64,000 nucleotides of DNA, from assembly GCF_013111185.1 (NCBI RefSeq), contig NZ_WVRE01000008.1, positions 62,001-126,000 of the forward strand. The letters are read 5' to 3'. This document shows, piece by piece, positions 26,723 to 35,499 of the stretch (within the stretch, counting starts at the first letter, position 1; every line of letters begins with the position of its first letter). The stretch is from Ruegeria sp. HKCCD7303 (GTDB lineage: Bacteria; Pseudomonadota; Alphaproteobacteria; Rhodobacterales; Rhodobacteraceae). The notes beneath the pieces were generated by a model. The model ran no database searches and was not told the origin of the DNA. It saw nothing but the letters and a program-made list of their open reading frames with translations. Both the position numbers and the translations under genes were made by a program.

Positions 26723-27934
26723 ATGGGAAAAACACTGGTTGTCGGTGCAGGCGGCGTATCCCACGCAGCCGTGCACAAGATGGCGATGAACTCGGACATC
26801 TTCACCGAAATCACCCTGGCCAGCAGGACCAAATCGAAATGCGACGCCATCGCCAAAGCGGTGAAAGAGCGTGTGGGCGTTGAAATCGCAACCGCCGAAC
26901 TGGACGCCTACAAGGTCGAAGACACAGTCAAGCTGATCAAGGACACCGGCGCGGAAATCCTCGTAAACCTCGCCCTGCCCTATCAGGATCTGGTCCTGAT
27001 GGACGCCTGCCTTGAGGCCGGTATTCACTACCTCGACACCGCAAATTACGAGCCCGAGGATGAGGCCAAGTTCGAATACCATTGGCAATGGGCCTATCAG
27101 GAACGGTTCAAAGAGGCCGGCCTGACCGCCATCCTCGGTTCGGGCTTCGATCCGGGCGTGACCAGCGTGTTCGCCAAATGGCTGAAAAAACACAAACTGG
27201 ACACGATCCGCCAGATCGACGTACTGGACGCCAACGGCGGCTCGAACGATCAGGAATTCGCCACCAACTTCAACCCGGAAATCAACCTCCGCGAAGTGCT
27301 GGCCGAGGTGCGCCACTGGGAAGGTGGCGAGTGGAAACACTCCCCGGCGATGACCCACAAGGTCGAGTTCGACTTTCCCGCCATTGGCCCCAAGAACATG
27401 TACCTGATGTATCACGAGGAACTGGAATCGCTTTCGACCCACTTCCCCGAGATCGAGCGTGCCCGCTTCTGGATGACCTTTGGCGACGCCTATATCACCC
27501 ACGCAAAAGTGCTGGAAAACGTCGGCATGACCCGCATTGACCCGGTGATGCATGACGGCAAGGAAATCATCCCGATCCAGTTCCTGAAAACCCTGCTGCC
27601 CGACCCCGGCGATCTGGGCGCGGAAACCAAAGGCAAGGCCTGCATCGGCGATATCGCCACGGGTCAGGCCAAGGACGGCTCGGGCGAGAAGACCTTCTAC
27701 ATCTACAACATCTGCGACCACGAAGAATGCTATGCCGAGGTAGGATCACAAGCCGTCAGCTACACAACCGGCGTCCCTGCGATGATCGGTGCCGCCCAGG
27801 TACTAAAAGGCAACTGGCGTGAGCCGGGCGTGTGGAACATGGAACAACTCGACCCTGATGACTTCATGGATATGCTGAACACACACGGTCTGCCATGGCA
27901 GGTCCACGAACTCGACCGCCCGGTCGAATTCTGA
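26723..27934 (+). CDS. Carboxy(nor)spermidine synthase (saccharopine dehydrogenase family)
   Basis: The protein has 403 residues, with AAGGAGACGACCC upstream of the ATG at 26723. The N-terminus VVGAGGVSHAAVHKM is a Rossmann NAD(P) motif. The later GSGFDPGVTSVFAKW and GGSNDQEFATNFNPEINLRE blocks are characteristic of carboxynorspermidine/carboxyspermidine dehydrogenase. The enzyme reductively joins aspartate semialdehyde to putrescine or diaminopropane. With the agmatinase present, putrescine is the likely acceptor and carboxyspermidine the product. Confidence 0.93.
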   Translation: MGKTLVVGAGGVSHAAVHKMAMNSDIFTEITLASRTKSKCDAIAKAVKERVGVEIATAELDAYKVEDTVKLIKDTGAEILVNLALPYQDLVLMDACLEAGIHYLDTANYEPEDEAKFEYHWQWAYQERFKEAGLTAILGSGFDPGVTSVFAKWLKKHKLDTIRQIDVLDANGGSNDQEFATNFNPEINLREVLAEVRHWEGGEWKHSPAMTHKVEFDFPAIGPKNMYLMYHEELESLSTHFPEIERARFWMTFGDAYITHAKVLENVGMTRIDPVMHDGKEIIPIQFLKTLLPDPGDLGAETKGKACIGDIATGQAKDGSGEKTFYIYNICDHEECYAEVGSQAVSYTTGVPAMIGAAQVLKGNWREPGVWNMEQLDPDDFMDMLNTHGLPWQVHELDRPVEF

Positions 27935-27980
27935 CTAACCAGTGGGGATACCGCTCCCCTTCTTCTTGTTCACAAATACG

Positions 27981-28007
27981 GCGGGGGTCCGGGGGCAGAG
28001 CCCCCGG
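27981..28007. repeat. GC-rich intergenic hairpin element
   Basis: CCGGGGGC and GCCCCCGG pair around an AGA loop, preceded by GGGGGT. Elements of this form recur between genes in Rhodobacteraceae genomes (recalled, not searched). It sits between the synthase and decarboxylase genes and may tune processing or translation of the polyamine mRNA. Confidence 0.5.
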
Positions 28008-28034
28008 CCTCTCCACAACCCAGAGACGCCGGAC

Positions 28035-29204
28035 ATGCCCGACATGATGACCACGCAGGCCGGAGACGCCGGCGCCTTCCGCAATTTCGATCTCAGCCGT
28101 GTACCCACGCCTTGCTTTGTCGTCGATGAGAACGCTGTAGAACGCAATCTGCGTATCCTCGCGGATGTCGGCACAGGGTCCGGTGCACATGTCATAAGCG
28201 CGCTAAAGGCGTTTTCGATGTTCTCGCTGGCTCCGTTGGTGCGCCAACACCTCGGCGGCACTTGCGCGTCCGGCATCTATGAGGCCCGCCTGGGTCGCGA
28301 GGAATATGGTGGAGAGGTTGCCACCTTCTGCGCGGGATACAAAGACGCCGACATAGATGAAATCCTATCGCTTTCGAACCACATCATCTTTAACTCTCCG
28401 GCACAAAAGGACCGGTTTCTTGCCAGGGCTCAGGCTGCCAAGGTGCAAGTCGGTCTGCGCATCAACCCGGAACATTCCGAAGGCGAAATTCCAAAATACG
28501 ATCCCTGCGCCCCCTGTTCGCGGCTTGGAACCCCAGTGAGTCAATTGACCACCGAGGCTTTGGCCGGTGTCGATGGCCTGCATATGCACACGCTCTGCGA
28601 ACAAGGGTTCGAACCGCTTCAACGCACCTGGGAGGCCGTTCAACCCAAAATCGCCCCCTTTATGGGCCAGTTCAAATGGCTGAACTTCGGCGGTGGCCAT
28701 CATATCACCCGTGACGATTACGACCGCGAAGGGCTGGTTGCCTTCATCAAAGCCATCCGCGAGTCCCATGGCGTCGACGTCTACCTCGAGCCCGGTGAAG
28801 CCGTCGCGTTGGATGCTGGAATTCTGGTTGGGGAAATCCTCGACCTGCCGAAAAACGGCATGAACCTCGCTATTACTGATATCTCAGCCACATGTCACAT
28901 GCCCGACGTGATCGAAGCCCCCTATCGCCCCGCCCTGATGGATGAGGCCGAGGCGGGCCATACCTACCGCTTGGGTGGTCCCTCCTGTCTGGCCGGCGAC
29001 GTGATCGGCGACTACACTTGGGACAAGCCATTGCAGATCGGTCAGCGGTTCGCCTTTCTTGATCAGGCCCATTATTCAATGGTCAAAACCAACACCTTCA
29101 ACGGCGTTCCCCTGCCAACCATCGCCTTGTGGAACAGCGAAACGGACGAACTGAAAATCATCAAAAAGTTCGGCTATAACGACTTTAAGGACCGCCTCTC
29201 ATGA
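28035..29204 (+). CDS. nspC: Carboxy(nor)spermidine decarboxylase
   Basis: The protein has 389 residues from an ATG at 28035. The longer open frame from 27942 would run through the hairpin element and was rejected. This alanine racemase-fold PLP enzyme has its Lys in ISALKAFSM. HMHTLCEQG, FGGGHH and LEPGEAVAL also fit NspC. It decarboxylates carboxyspermidine or carboxynorspermidine, giving spermidine or norspermidine. It overlaps the agmatinase gene by four bases. Confidence 0.93.
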   Translation: MPDMMTTQAGDAGAFRNFDLSRVPTPCFVVDENAVERNLRILADVGTGSGAHVISALKAFSMFSLAPLVRQHLGGTCASGIYEARLGREEYGGEVATFCAGYKDADIDEILSLSNHIIFNSPAQKDRFLARAQAAKVQVGLRINPEHSEGEIPKYDPCAPCSRLGTPVSQLTTEALAGVDGLHMHTLCEQGFEPLQRTWEAVQPKIAPFMGQFKWLNFGGGHHITRDDYDREGLVAFIKAIRESHGVDVYLEPGEAVALDAGILVGEILDLPKNGMNLAITDISATCHMPDVIEAPYRPALMDEAEAGHTYRLGGPSCLAGDVIGDYTWDKPLQIGQRFAFLDQAHYSMVKTNTFNGVPLPTIALWNSETDELKIIKKFGYNDFKDRLS

Positions 29205-30043
29205 GCATTTTCCTCGATAGTGAACTGACCGAAGCCGAGCGTACCGAGGACGCCCGTTTTCGCGTGATCCCGGTCCCGCTGGAGCGCACCGTGTCTTACG
29301 GGTCAGGCACAGCCAGAGGCCCCGAAGCGATTATCGAAGCCAGCAACGAACTGGAACGTATCACCGGCCACGCGGAACCCTGTGTCGAAGGTATCTTCAC
29401 CGAAGAGCCGCTGGATTGCGACGCTGCCCTGCCCAACATCATGGAACGCCTCGCCCAACGCACCGAAGCTGCCGTCCGAGCAGGCAAAGTGCCCGTAACA
29501 TTGGGAGGCGAGCATTCCCTCAGCTACGGCGCAGTGATGGGCGTGGCGCGCGCGCTGAACCAACCCATCGGTATCGTTCAAATCGACGCTCATGCTGACC
29601 TACGCAACGCCTATCAGGGCGAAAAACACAGCCACGCCTCGGTCATGCATCTGCTGGCCGAGGAAGGCATCCGTTTGGCCCAATTCGGCGTCCGCGCCTT
29701 TTCCACCGAAGAAGCCAAAAGCCGTCTGAAAAACCGTGTTTTTCATTTGGACGCAGAGGAACTGGTCACCGGAAACATCCACGCAGTCGACCTGCCCGAA
29801 GATTTCCCCGAGCTGGTCTATGTCAGTTTTGATGTCGACGGCCTGGACCCCTCCCAGATGCCCGCAACAGGAACGCCCGTGCCAGGAGGTTTGGGCTACT
29901 ATCAGGCCTTGCGTCTGGTCGAACACGCACTGAAGGGCCGCACATGCGTAGGTTTCGACGTGGTCGAACTGGCCCCGGACGGCAATGCCGCCTGGGACTT
30001 CACTGCCGCGCAGATCGTTTATCGCCTGATGGCGGCCTGCTAA
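29201..30043 (+). CDS. speB: Agmatinase
   Basis: The protein has 280 residues. The ureohydrolase metal motifs are complete: GGEHSLSYG, DAHADLR and SFDVDGLDPS. It hydrolyses agmatine to putrescine and urea, linking SpeA to the carboxyspermidine branch. The start overlaps nspC by four bases. Its stop codon overlaps that of the convergent HD-domain gene. Confidence 0.93.
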   Translation: MSIFLDSELTEAERTEDARFRVIPVPLERTVSYGSGTARGPEAIIEASNELERITGHAEPCVEGIFTEEPLDCDAALPNIMERLAQRTEAAVRAGKVPVTLGGEHSLSYGAVMGVARALNQPIGIVQIDAHADLRNAYQGEKHSHASVMHLLAEEGIRLAQFGVRAFSTEEAKSRLKNRVFHLDAEELVTGNIHAVDLPEDFPELVYVSFDVDGLDPSQMPATGTPVPGGLGYYQALRLVEHALKGRTCVGFDVVELAPDGNAAWDFTAAQIVYRLMAAC

Positions 30044-30630
30044 GCGTCAGAGGTTTCGTTCAACTCCATATGCCCCTCGCCTTTGTTCAGGACACGGCGC
30101 AGCATGGGCTCGAAAAACTCCAACGGTTTGGTCGGATAATCCGGGTCGAACGCTTTCTGATCGTATTCGTGACAGAAATAGCGGCAGTCCTCCCAATAGG
30201 GGCTGTCGCGGTACTTGTCGCGCGCGTTGCGATCACCGCCCAAGTGGTGGTTGTAATAATAGCCCTGAAACACACAGTGATGTTTGAGAATCCAATAGGT
30301 TTTCTCGCTGACATAGGGCTTCATCATCGCCGCTGACAGCTCACCATGGTTGTAGGGTGACAGAATATCGCCAGTGTCATGGATCAGGGCCGCGACCACC
30401 AACTCTTCATCTGCCCCGTCTTCATACGCGCGCGTCGCGGCCTGCAGGCTGTGTTGATAGCGGTTCACGGGATAGGGTGTCCATTCCTCGTCCAATGACC
30501 GAATGGCGTCGAGGATTCGGTCCGGCAAAGCTGCATTATACGCTTCCTCATATTCCAATACGGCGTCCCAGTCGGCCTTGGTCGCTTCTTCAAAACTGGT
30601 CCAGGTGGGTTTGTGGCTCTTGTCCAGCAT
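30040..30630 (-). CDS. HD-domain protein of the PhnZ/MIOX-like group
   Basis: The protein has 196 residues. The HD-type ligands are readable as RYQHSLQAA, ALIHDTGD, YNHGE and LKHHCVFQGYY. This layout is closer to the diiron oxygenases PhnZ and inositol oxygenase than to nucleotide phosphohydrolases. The Tyr/Glu pair that PhnZ uses to gate its substrate is not conserved (Trp and Tyr occupy those places), so the substrate should differ. It is divergent from a LysR gene that may control it. Confidence 0.75.
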   Translation of the reverse strand: MLDKSHKPTWTSFEEATKADWDAVLEYEEAYNAALPDRILDAIRSLDEEWTPYPVNRYQHSLQAATRAYEDGADEELVVAALIHDTGDILSPYNHGELSAAMMKPYVSEKTYWILKHHCVFQGYYYNHHLGGDRNARDKYRDSPYWEDCRYFCHEYDQKAFDPDYPTKPLEFFEPMLRRVLNKGEGHMELNETSDA

Positions 30631-30731
30631 TGCTGATCCTCCGGCGTGTTTCCTGACCCAAGGAATATCGCAACTTTGATACTCAAAAAAATGAATTGAT
30701 TTTATCGCTTTAATGAAAAAATACTTTCAAT

Positions 30732-31565
30732 ATGCAAACCAAAGCTCTTGAGACATTCCTCTGTGTTGCTGAAACGGGTGGGTTCCACGCGGCGGCCCGA
30801 AAGCTGAACGTGACCCAGACAGCCGTTAGTGCCCGCATTCGCCTGATCGAGGAGGAAACCGGCAGACCGCTTTTCACACGTGGTGCCGGCGGCACGGCGC
30901 TGACCGGATTCGGGCAGCAATTCAAGCCTTATGCTGAGCAGATGCTGTCGCTATGGGCGTTTGCCTCGCGCGAATTACCTGATCAGACCCAAAGCCGCCC
31001 TGCGCTGCGCCTGGGTGGGCAACTCAGCATATGGGACCCATTGCTGGTGGACCTTGCCGTACGCTTTGAACAGCGCTTTGACAAGCTTCTACTGACGCTC
31101 AACTACGACCACGATCTGAACATGATCGAGGCAGTGGCAACTCATGTGCTGGATGCAGCCATCACGCATGAAAAGCCTGCGGACCGGCGGGTGACTTGGT
31201 GCGAATTGGAACCTGAGGCTTTGTCATTGGTGCAGACGCCACAGAAGCACACCGCCGAAGAGGATCTGGTTTTCGTCAATCTTGAGCTGGGCGAAGTCTA
31301 TCAGGACCATGTCAGATCCGCCGCGCGACAGGCGTCTGGTCAGACCCTGTTTCTGGGCAATTGCATAATGGCGCTGCGTTATGTCCTAAAACGCGGCGGA
31401 CGCGGCTATTTCCCCGATTACGTCATTTCAGACCATTTGAAATCTGGCGATCTGGAACGTGTTGCAGAAAGCGTTCCATTGCGGTTGCCAGTGTATTTAG
31501 TCACACGCAGCGACCAGCCGGAATTTGACGAACTTCTGAGTTGCCTCACCGACCTGCGCGCCTAG
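30732..31565 (+). CDS. LysR-family transcriptional regulator
   Basis: The protein has 277 residues, slightly short for the family. The N-terminal winged HTH reads FHAAARKLNVTQTAVSARIRLIEEE, followed by LFTRGAGG where LFxR is typical. The remainder is the effector-binding domain. The 101-base AT-rich divergent region with the HD-domain gene (30631-30731) is a likely regulatory target. Its stop overlaps the lptF stop in a shared CTAG. Confidence 0.88.
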   Translation: MQTKALETFLCVAETGGFHAAARKLNVTQTAVSARIRLIEEETGRPLFTRGAGGTALTGFGQQFKPYAEQMLSLWAFASRELPDQTQSRPALRLGGQLSIWDPLLVDLAVRFEQRFDKLLLTLNYDHDLNMIEAVATHVLDAAITHEKPADRRVTWCELEPEALSLVQTPQKHTAEEDLVFVNLELGEVYQDHVRSAARQASGQTLFLGNCIMALRYVLKRGGRGYFPDYVISDHLKSGDLERVAESVPLRLPVYLVTRSDQPEFDELLSCLTDLRA

Positions 31566-32701
31566 GCGGGCGTGACCAACGTCTTGTCCGAACGCAGTCG
31601 CTTGCGCAGGATCGGACGCCCCGCGATCAACAGGAAGACACCGGAAATCAGCACCCCCATGATAGCCGGAAGATAAAGTAGGATCCAAAGCTTGGGGTCG
31701 TCGATAACAACAGGAGATACAAACCCGCGCACACCTTCGAGCAGCACCAGAATCGTGAACGCACCCAGAATTTGGGGCCAGAGTCCAAACCGCGAAAAGC
31801 TGCCCAGCATAAGTGTCGAATACCCTGCCAGGGCAACAGCGACACAAATGGCGATCCAGGAAAACCGCTGATGCAATTCTTCGACCAGCTTGCCCTCGCT
31901 ATACCCTTCGGCGGCAGAAATCTCACTGCGGTTCTGAATCAGCTCAACGGTTGGGATAGCCTCAAGACTACGTTTGGCCATCGGGCTTGTACTGGTCAAT
32001 TCGGAGATGTCGTATGACGCGTCCTGAAACAGGGTCGAAGATAACCGTCTGCCTTCTTTGGTCAGGCGCAGCGCCACGCCGTCAACCATAACAAGGTGAA
32101 TGCCGATGTCATTGTTGACCAGATAGGCAGTGGCACTGGAGTAGCTGACCGCGTTTTCAGGATCGCGCCGGTCCGAGACAAATACCTCACGCAGTGTCCC
32201 GTCCAGATCGATCTGGCCGATATATACAGTAACATCTTCGGCCGGGTGCAGGAACTCGCCTTCGTTCAGCAACTGCGCCGTCACATCGCCAGCGACCTCT
32301 GCTTGCCGAATCTCCAATTGCTCGACCGAAGCGGGGCGCAGAAAAACACTGATTGCCGCCATCATCAGGCCGGTAATCGCCCCAAACAGAACGACGGCAC
32401 GGGCTAACCTGCGAGGGCTGGAGCCCGTGGCCAGCATTACCGTCAACTCACTTTCCCGGCTCAGACGATTGGTGGCGTAAACAGCCGCAGCAAACACGGC
32501 CATGGGCATGACCGTGCGGATCAAAGTTGGCAGGGTCAGGGCAGTGAATTCCAGAAAAACCATCGCGGACTGACCACCGCTGATCACGCGGTCAAACAGG
32601 CTGACCGACCGGGTGATCCAGAACACGCCGACTAGCACAAGGGTGAAAAAGCCAAACAGAATCAGCAATTGCCGCAGGAAATATCCATCAAAGCGCGACA
32701 T
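31562..32701 (-). CDS. LptF/LptG-family LPS export permease
   Basis: The protein has 379 residues from an ATG at 32701. The open frame continues upstream to 33223 but overlaps the divergent DUF900 gene. It has the family layout of two N-terminal helices, an amphipathic segment, a third helix, a beta-rich periplasmic domain (about 120-260) and three C-terminal helices. NRLSRESELTVMLATGSSP is the conserved cytoplasmic loop that contacts LptB. Normally lptF and lptG are adjacent. Only one such gene is visible here, so it may be a lone paralogue. Confidence 0.85.
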   Translation of the reverse strand: MSRFDGYFLRQLLILFGFFTLVLVGVFWITRSVSLFDRVISGGQSAMVFLEFTALTLPTLIRTVMPMAVFAAAVYATNRLSRESELTVMLATGSSPRRLARAVVLFGAITGLMMAAISVFLRPASVEQLEIRQAEVAGDVTAQLLNEGEFLHPAEDVTVYIGQIDLDGTLREVFVSDRRDPENAVSYSSATAYLVNNDIGIHLVMVDGVALRLTKEGRRLSSTLFQDASYDISELTSTSPMAKRSLEAIPTVELIQNRSEISAAEGYSEGKLVEELHQRFSWIAICVAVALAGYSTLMLGSFSRFGLWPQILGAFTILVLLEGVRGFVSPVVIDDPKLWILLYLPAIMGVLISGVFLLIAGRPILRKRLRSDKTLVTPA

Positions 32702-32896
32702 GGGTCCTCGTGCGTGTGTTCGTTTGCACCGGACACTAGGGCATTCGGCGGTCAGAGGAAACAGGGATTGGTTGGCCAGAGGAACCCTGTTTGCGCTTTG
32801 GCTGAAGAAGTCCAAAGCATTGATCAGAACATTGAGCTTTGTGAAAAGGGCGCTTCGTGGCACATTTCTTGGATTACTTGGAATGGAGTTTGACAC

Positions 32897-33823
32897 ATGG
32901 CCCTGTTTTTTTCCCGCCGCACCTATAACGCGCAAAAAAAGAAATTCACTTTCAAGCCCGCTGCAAAAACCAGATACGTTCACATCACGCAAAAAAGCCC
33001 GAGCGGTAAAATTCGCAAAGGCGGCATCGTCAAAAAGGCCAAATGGCTTGATCTTGTCCGCCAAGAGGGCGGAGATTCGGACGTCCTGATCTATGTCCAT
33101 GGTTTCAACACCAGCCAGAAGAGTATGCTGGACCGGCTTGAAAAGATTGAAAACGGGGTAAGGGCCAACGGGTATCAGGGGGCCGTTGTGGCCTTTGACT
33201 GGCCAAGTGATGGGTCGATTCATGCGTATGACTCAGACCGCTCCGACGCCAAGGCAGTTGCCCCACACCTCGTGGGGGATGGAATTTTACCGCTGTTGGG
33301 GATGCCTTCTCGCCCAAGGGTTCACCTGATTGCACATTCCATGGGGGCTTTGGTCGTTCTGCGCGGTTTCTCGGATTTCGGGGATTCGGCTGGACCGGGA
33401 AACAAGATTTGGTCCGCGGGTCAGATCATGTTTGCGTCTGGCGATGTCGACGCAGAGTGGCTTGAAAAAGGCGCTTGGGGAGATCTGGTTCTCAAAAAGC
33501 GTAGCAAGCGATTCACCAACTATTACAGCAGCAGGGACAAGGTTTTGGCCCTGTCTGGCGGACTTGTGCATGGCGGGCGGCAACGCGTGGGTCGCGTTGG
33601 AATGCCAAAGCTGACCTCGAAAGGTCATTGGGACATTTATTGCAACGAGCAATACAAGCGCGACGTACCAAAGGCGCAGCGCAAAATGATGAAATCCCAT
33701 CGCTGGTGGTTCGACAGCGACGGGTTTTATCAGGACCTTGCGCTGACGATCGGCGGGCATCCTGCAAAAACGATGCCTACTCGGCGGAAGACAAACATCG
33801 GAGACCAAGCACTGCTGGTCTGA
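32897..33823 (+). CDS. Alpha/beta hydrolase (DUF900-like)
   Basis: The protein has 308 residues. The nucleophile elbow is AHSMG near residue 150, and an oxyanion-hole-type YVHGFNTS stretch lies near 68. A preceding FDWPSDG motif is typical of DUF900 hydrolases. The N-terminal 45 residues are very Lys-rich. No signal peptide is evident, so it is probably cytoplasmic. The substrate is unknown. It is transcribed alone, divergent from lptF. Confidence 0.8.
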   Translation: MALFFSRRTYNAQKKKFTFKPAAKTRYVHITQKSPSGKIRKGGIVKKAKWLDLVRQEGGDSDVLIYVHGFNTSQKSMLDRLEKIENGVRANGYQGAVVAFDWPSDGSIHAYDSDRSDAKAVAPHLVGDGILPLLGMPSRPRVHLIAHSMGALVVLRGFSDFGDSAGPGNKIWSAGQIMFASGDVDAEWLEKGAWGDLVLKKRSKRFTNYYSSRDKVLALSGGLVHGGRQRVGRVGMPKLTSKGHWDIYCNEQYKRDVPKAQRKMMKSHRWWFDSDGFYQDLALTIGGHPAKTMPTRRKTNIGDQALLV

Positions 33824-34334
33824 CCCCTCGGTCGCCTAGCTTTTATCCGTCGAAGCAAACTGTTTTCGCTAATGGTTAACAGTCCGTGGACGCCCCGTTG
33901 GCCACACGTTCATGTGGCAGCTGCATAACGGACCATGAAAAAGTGGCCAATTCACGCGCCACGCCTTTATTGAAACGGTTTCGACTGACGCGGGGATTTG
34001 GCGCCAACGCACAAGTCGTCAACACTGGAAGCCGCTGCACGGCACGCTCAAATACCAAAAAAAGCGACGCCGAATACGGCATCGCCACTTGGGCCGCTTG
34101 CTCCTTGGCAACTCTTCACCCAAAGAATTCCGAACTGTTTCAGGATTATCGGCAAATTTGGGCACAGAAACCGAAGCCAATCTCTCTTCCTGAAAATTCA
34201 GAATGACTTGAACCACATCGCAAGACGCGTCCCGGCGCGCTTCAGGTTGTCAGCAGTGTTTACACCTAAAAAACGTGCGAACCATTGGGCGTGCTCTGCA
34301 CATTACCAAACCAAGTTCTTGCTGTGGTTTTTAA
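33824..34334. other. Intergenic region without recognised gene
   Basis: About 510 bases lie between the DUF900 gene and the 3' end of tRNA-Trp. Open frames of 65-130 codons cross it on both strands but have atypical composition, no good start context and no family resemblance. A small inverted repeat, CCACA-N6-TGTGG, lies near 33901-33916. The secE-nusG pair that often follows tRNA-Trp is not here. Confidence 0.5.
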
Positions 34335-34410
34335 TGGCAGGGGCAGCAGGGTTCGAACCCGCGACCTACGGTTTTGGAGACCGTCGCTCTACCAACTGAG
34401 CTATACCCCT
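34335..34410 (-). tRNA. tRNA-Trp (anticodon CCA)
   Basis: The minus strand folds as a complete cloverleaf of 76 bases with encoded CCA. The acceptor arms are AGGGGTA and TGCCCCT, the D arm is GCTCAGTTGGTAGAGC, and the anticodon arm is ACGGT-CTCCAAA-ACCGT. The T arm contains TTCGAAC. The anticodon CCA reads UGG, and the discriminator base is G. Confidence 0.95.
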
Positions 34411-34552
34411 GTGGTGAGCACCCAGATATGCCAGCCGCGCAGCGGACTCAAGAGGCTTTTTCAAATTCCGCTCCACTATCTGATCCGACAAACAAGTTGC
34501 GCAAAATGTGCAGTGCGCTAAGACAAGGTCCGGTCAACTAAAGGAAGCCCGA

Positions 34553-35257
34553 GTGAACCTCCGCAAGAAGATCGCAGACAGCGAAGTTGTGCTGAACTGG
34601 GTGGCACGTCGGATCGCCAGCTATATTCGATGGGTCAACCGCAACACGCGCTGGCAACGCATCGGGTATGAAGAACTGGACCAACTGGCTGAACAGGGAG
34701 AGCCGGTCATCGTTGTGCTGTGGCACCAGCGGCTGGCGCAGTCCCCGTATTTCTTTCCGCTGGACAAGGGCAGGATCTGTTCGATCACGTCCGCAGCCCG
34801 CGCCGGCAGCATGGTGGGCCGGGTGCAGGAACAGTTCGGCATGGACACAATCGCCATGTCCAGCCACAAGCGACACGTGGCCCTGTCGCGTGAAGTGCTT
34901 GGTAAGATGAAGCAGGGCATTTCCATCGGCATTGCTGCGGATGGGCCACGCGGACCAGAACGGGTGCTTTCAACTGTGCCTCTGGTCTGGGCGCGTACAT
35001 CGGGCAAACGGGTATTTGGCATCACCTTTTCTGCGAAACACGGGCGCGAGGCCGGTACATGGGACCGCTTGCTGATGCCACGCCCCTGGCGCAATGAAGG
35101 AGTGTTTTTGTGCCGCGAATGGACCGAAACGGTGCCTCGCAAAGCCAGCGAAGAAGAGTTTGAGGCCCTGCGCCTGAGCCTTGAGCAGCACATGAACGAC
35201 ATCACAGCCGAAGCCGACCGGATGGTCGGGCGCGAGCCTTGGTCGCCTGATGCCTAA
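34553..35257 (+). CDS. DUF374 lysophospholipid acyltransferase-family protein
   Basis: The protein has 234 residues from a GTG at 34553 with AGGAAG six bases upstream. VVLWHQRLAQSPYF carries an acyltransferase-like His, and IAADGPRGP is the second DUF374 block. Such proteins are thought to act on lipid A-type or phospholipid acceptors at the inner membrane. Its stop overlaps the end of the convergent moaD-like gene by four bases. Confidence 0.85.
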   Translation: MNLRKKIADSEVVLNWVARRIASYIRWVNRNTRWQRIGYEELDQLAEQGEPVIVVLWHQRLAQSPYFFPLDKGRICSITSAARAGSMVGRVQEQFGMDTIAMSSHKRHVALSREVLGKMKQGISIGIAADGPRGPERVLSTVPLVWARTSGKRVFGITFSAKHGREAGTWDRLLMPRPWRNEGVFLCREWTETVPRKASEEEFEALRLSLEQHMNDITAEADRMVGREPWSPDA

Positions 35258-35499
35258 CCGCCCCTGAGGCGTTGCATCAGATAGACTTCGCTGCCCTCAG
35301 GGATTGGTTCAGTGAGCCCGGTGGCAATGACGCGCCCGTCAATCGCGATAGAGACCCCCGCATCGATGGGGGCTTGCAATTGCGGGTGGGCCTGAACCAA
35401 CGCACGTAAAAGTTCGCCGGTGGTTTTGGCCTCGACCTCCACCACCTGTTGGCCCCCGGTCAATGACCGGAGGCTAGACCAAAGGTGGACCTCAACCAT
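35254..35499 (-). CDS. MoaD/ThiS-family sulfur-carrier-like protein
   Basis: The protein has 81 residues with a ubiquitin-like pattern and the C-terminal LRGG needed for thiocarboxylate activation. It overlaps the 3' end of the molybdenum hydroxylase large-subunit gene by eight bases, so it is part of that operon. A role in supplying sulfur for molybdopterin or for maturing this hydroxylase is a reasonable inference. The general moaD gene is expected elsewhere. Confidence 0.75.
   Translation of the reverse strand: MVEVHLWSSLRSLTGGQQVVEVEAKTTGELLRALVQAHPQLQAPIDAGVSIAIDGRVIATGLTEPIPEGSEVYLMQRLRGG

Noticed and set aside
25850-27721. A 623-codon open frame on the minus strand
   Set aside because: It is antisense to speA and the carboxyspermidine synthase gene, which have complete motifs and operon overlaps. 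The frame has low-complexity codon shadow composition and no recognisable family.
33824-34334. secE or another gene next to tRNA-Trp
   Set aside because: The short frames on both strands do not resemble SecE or any family I know.
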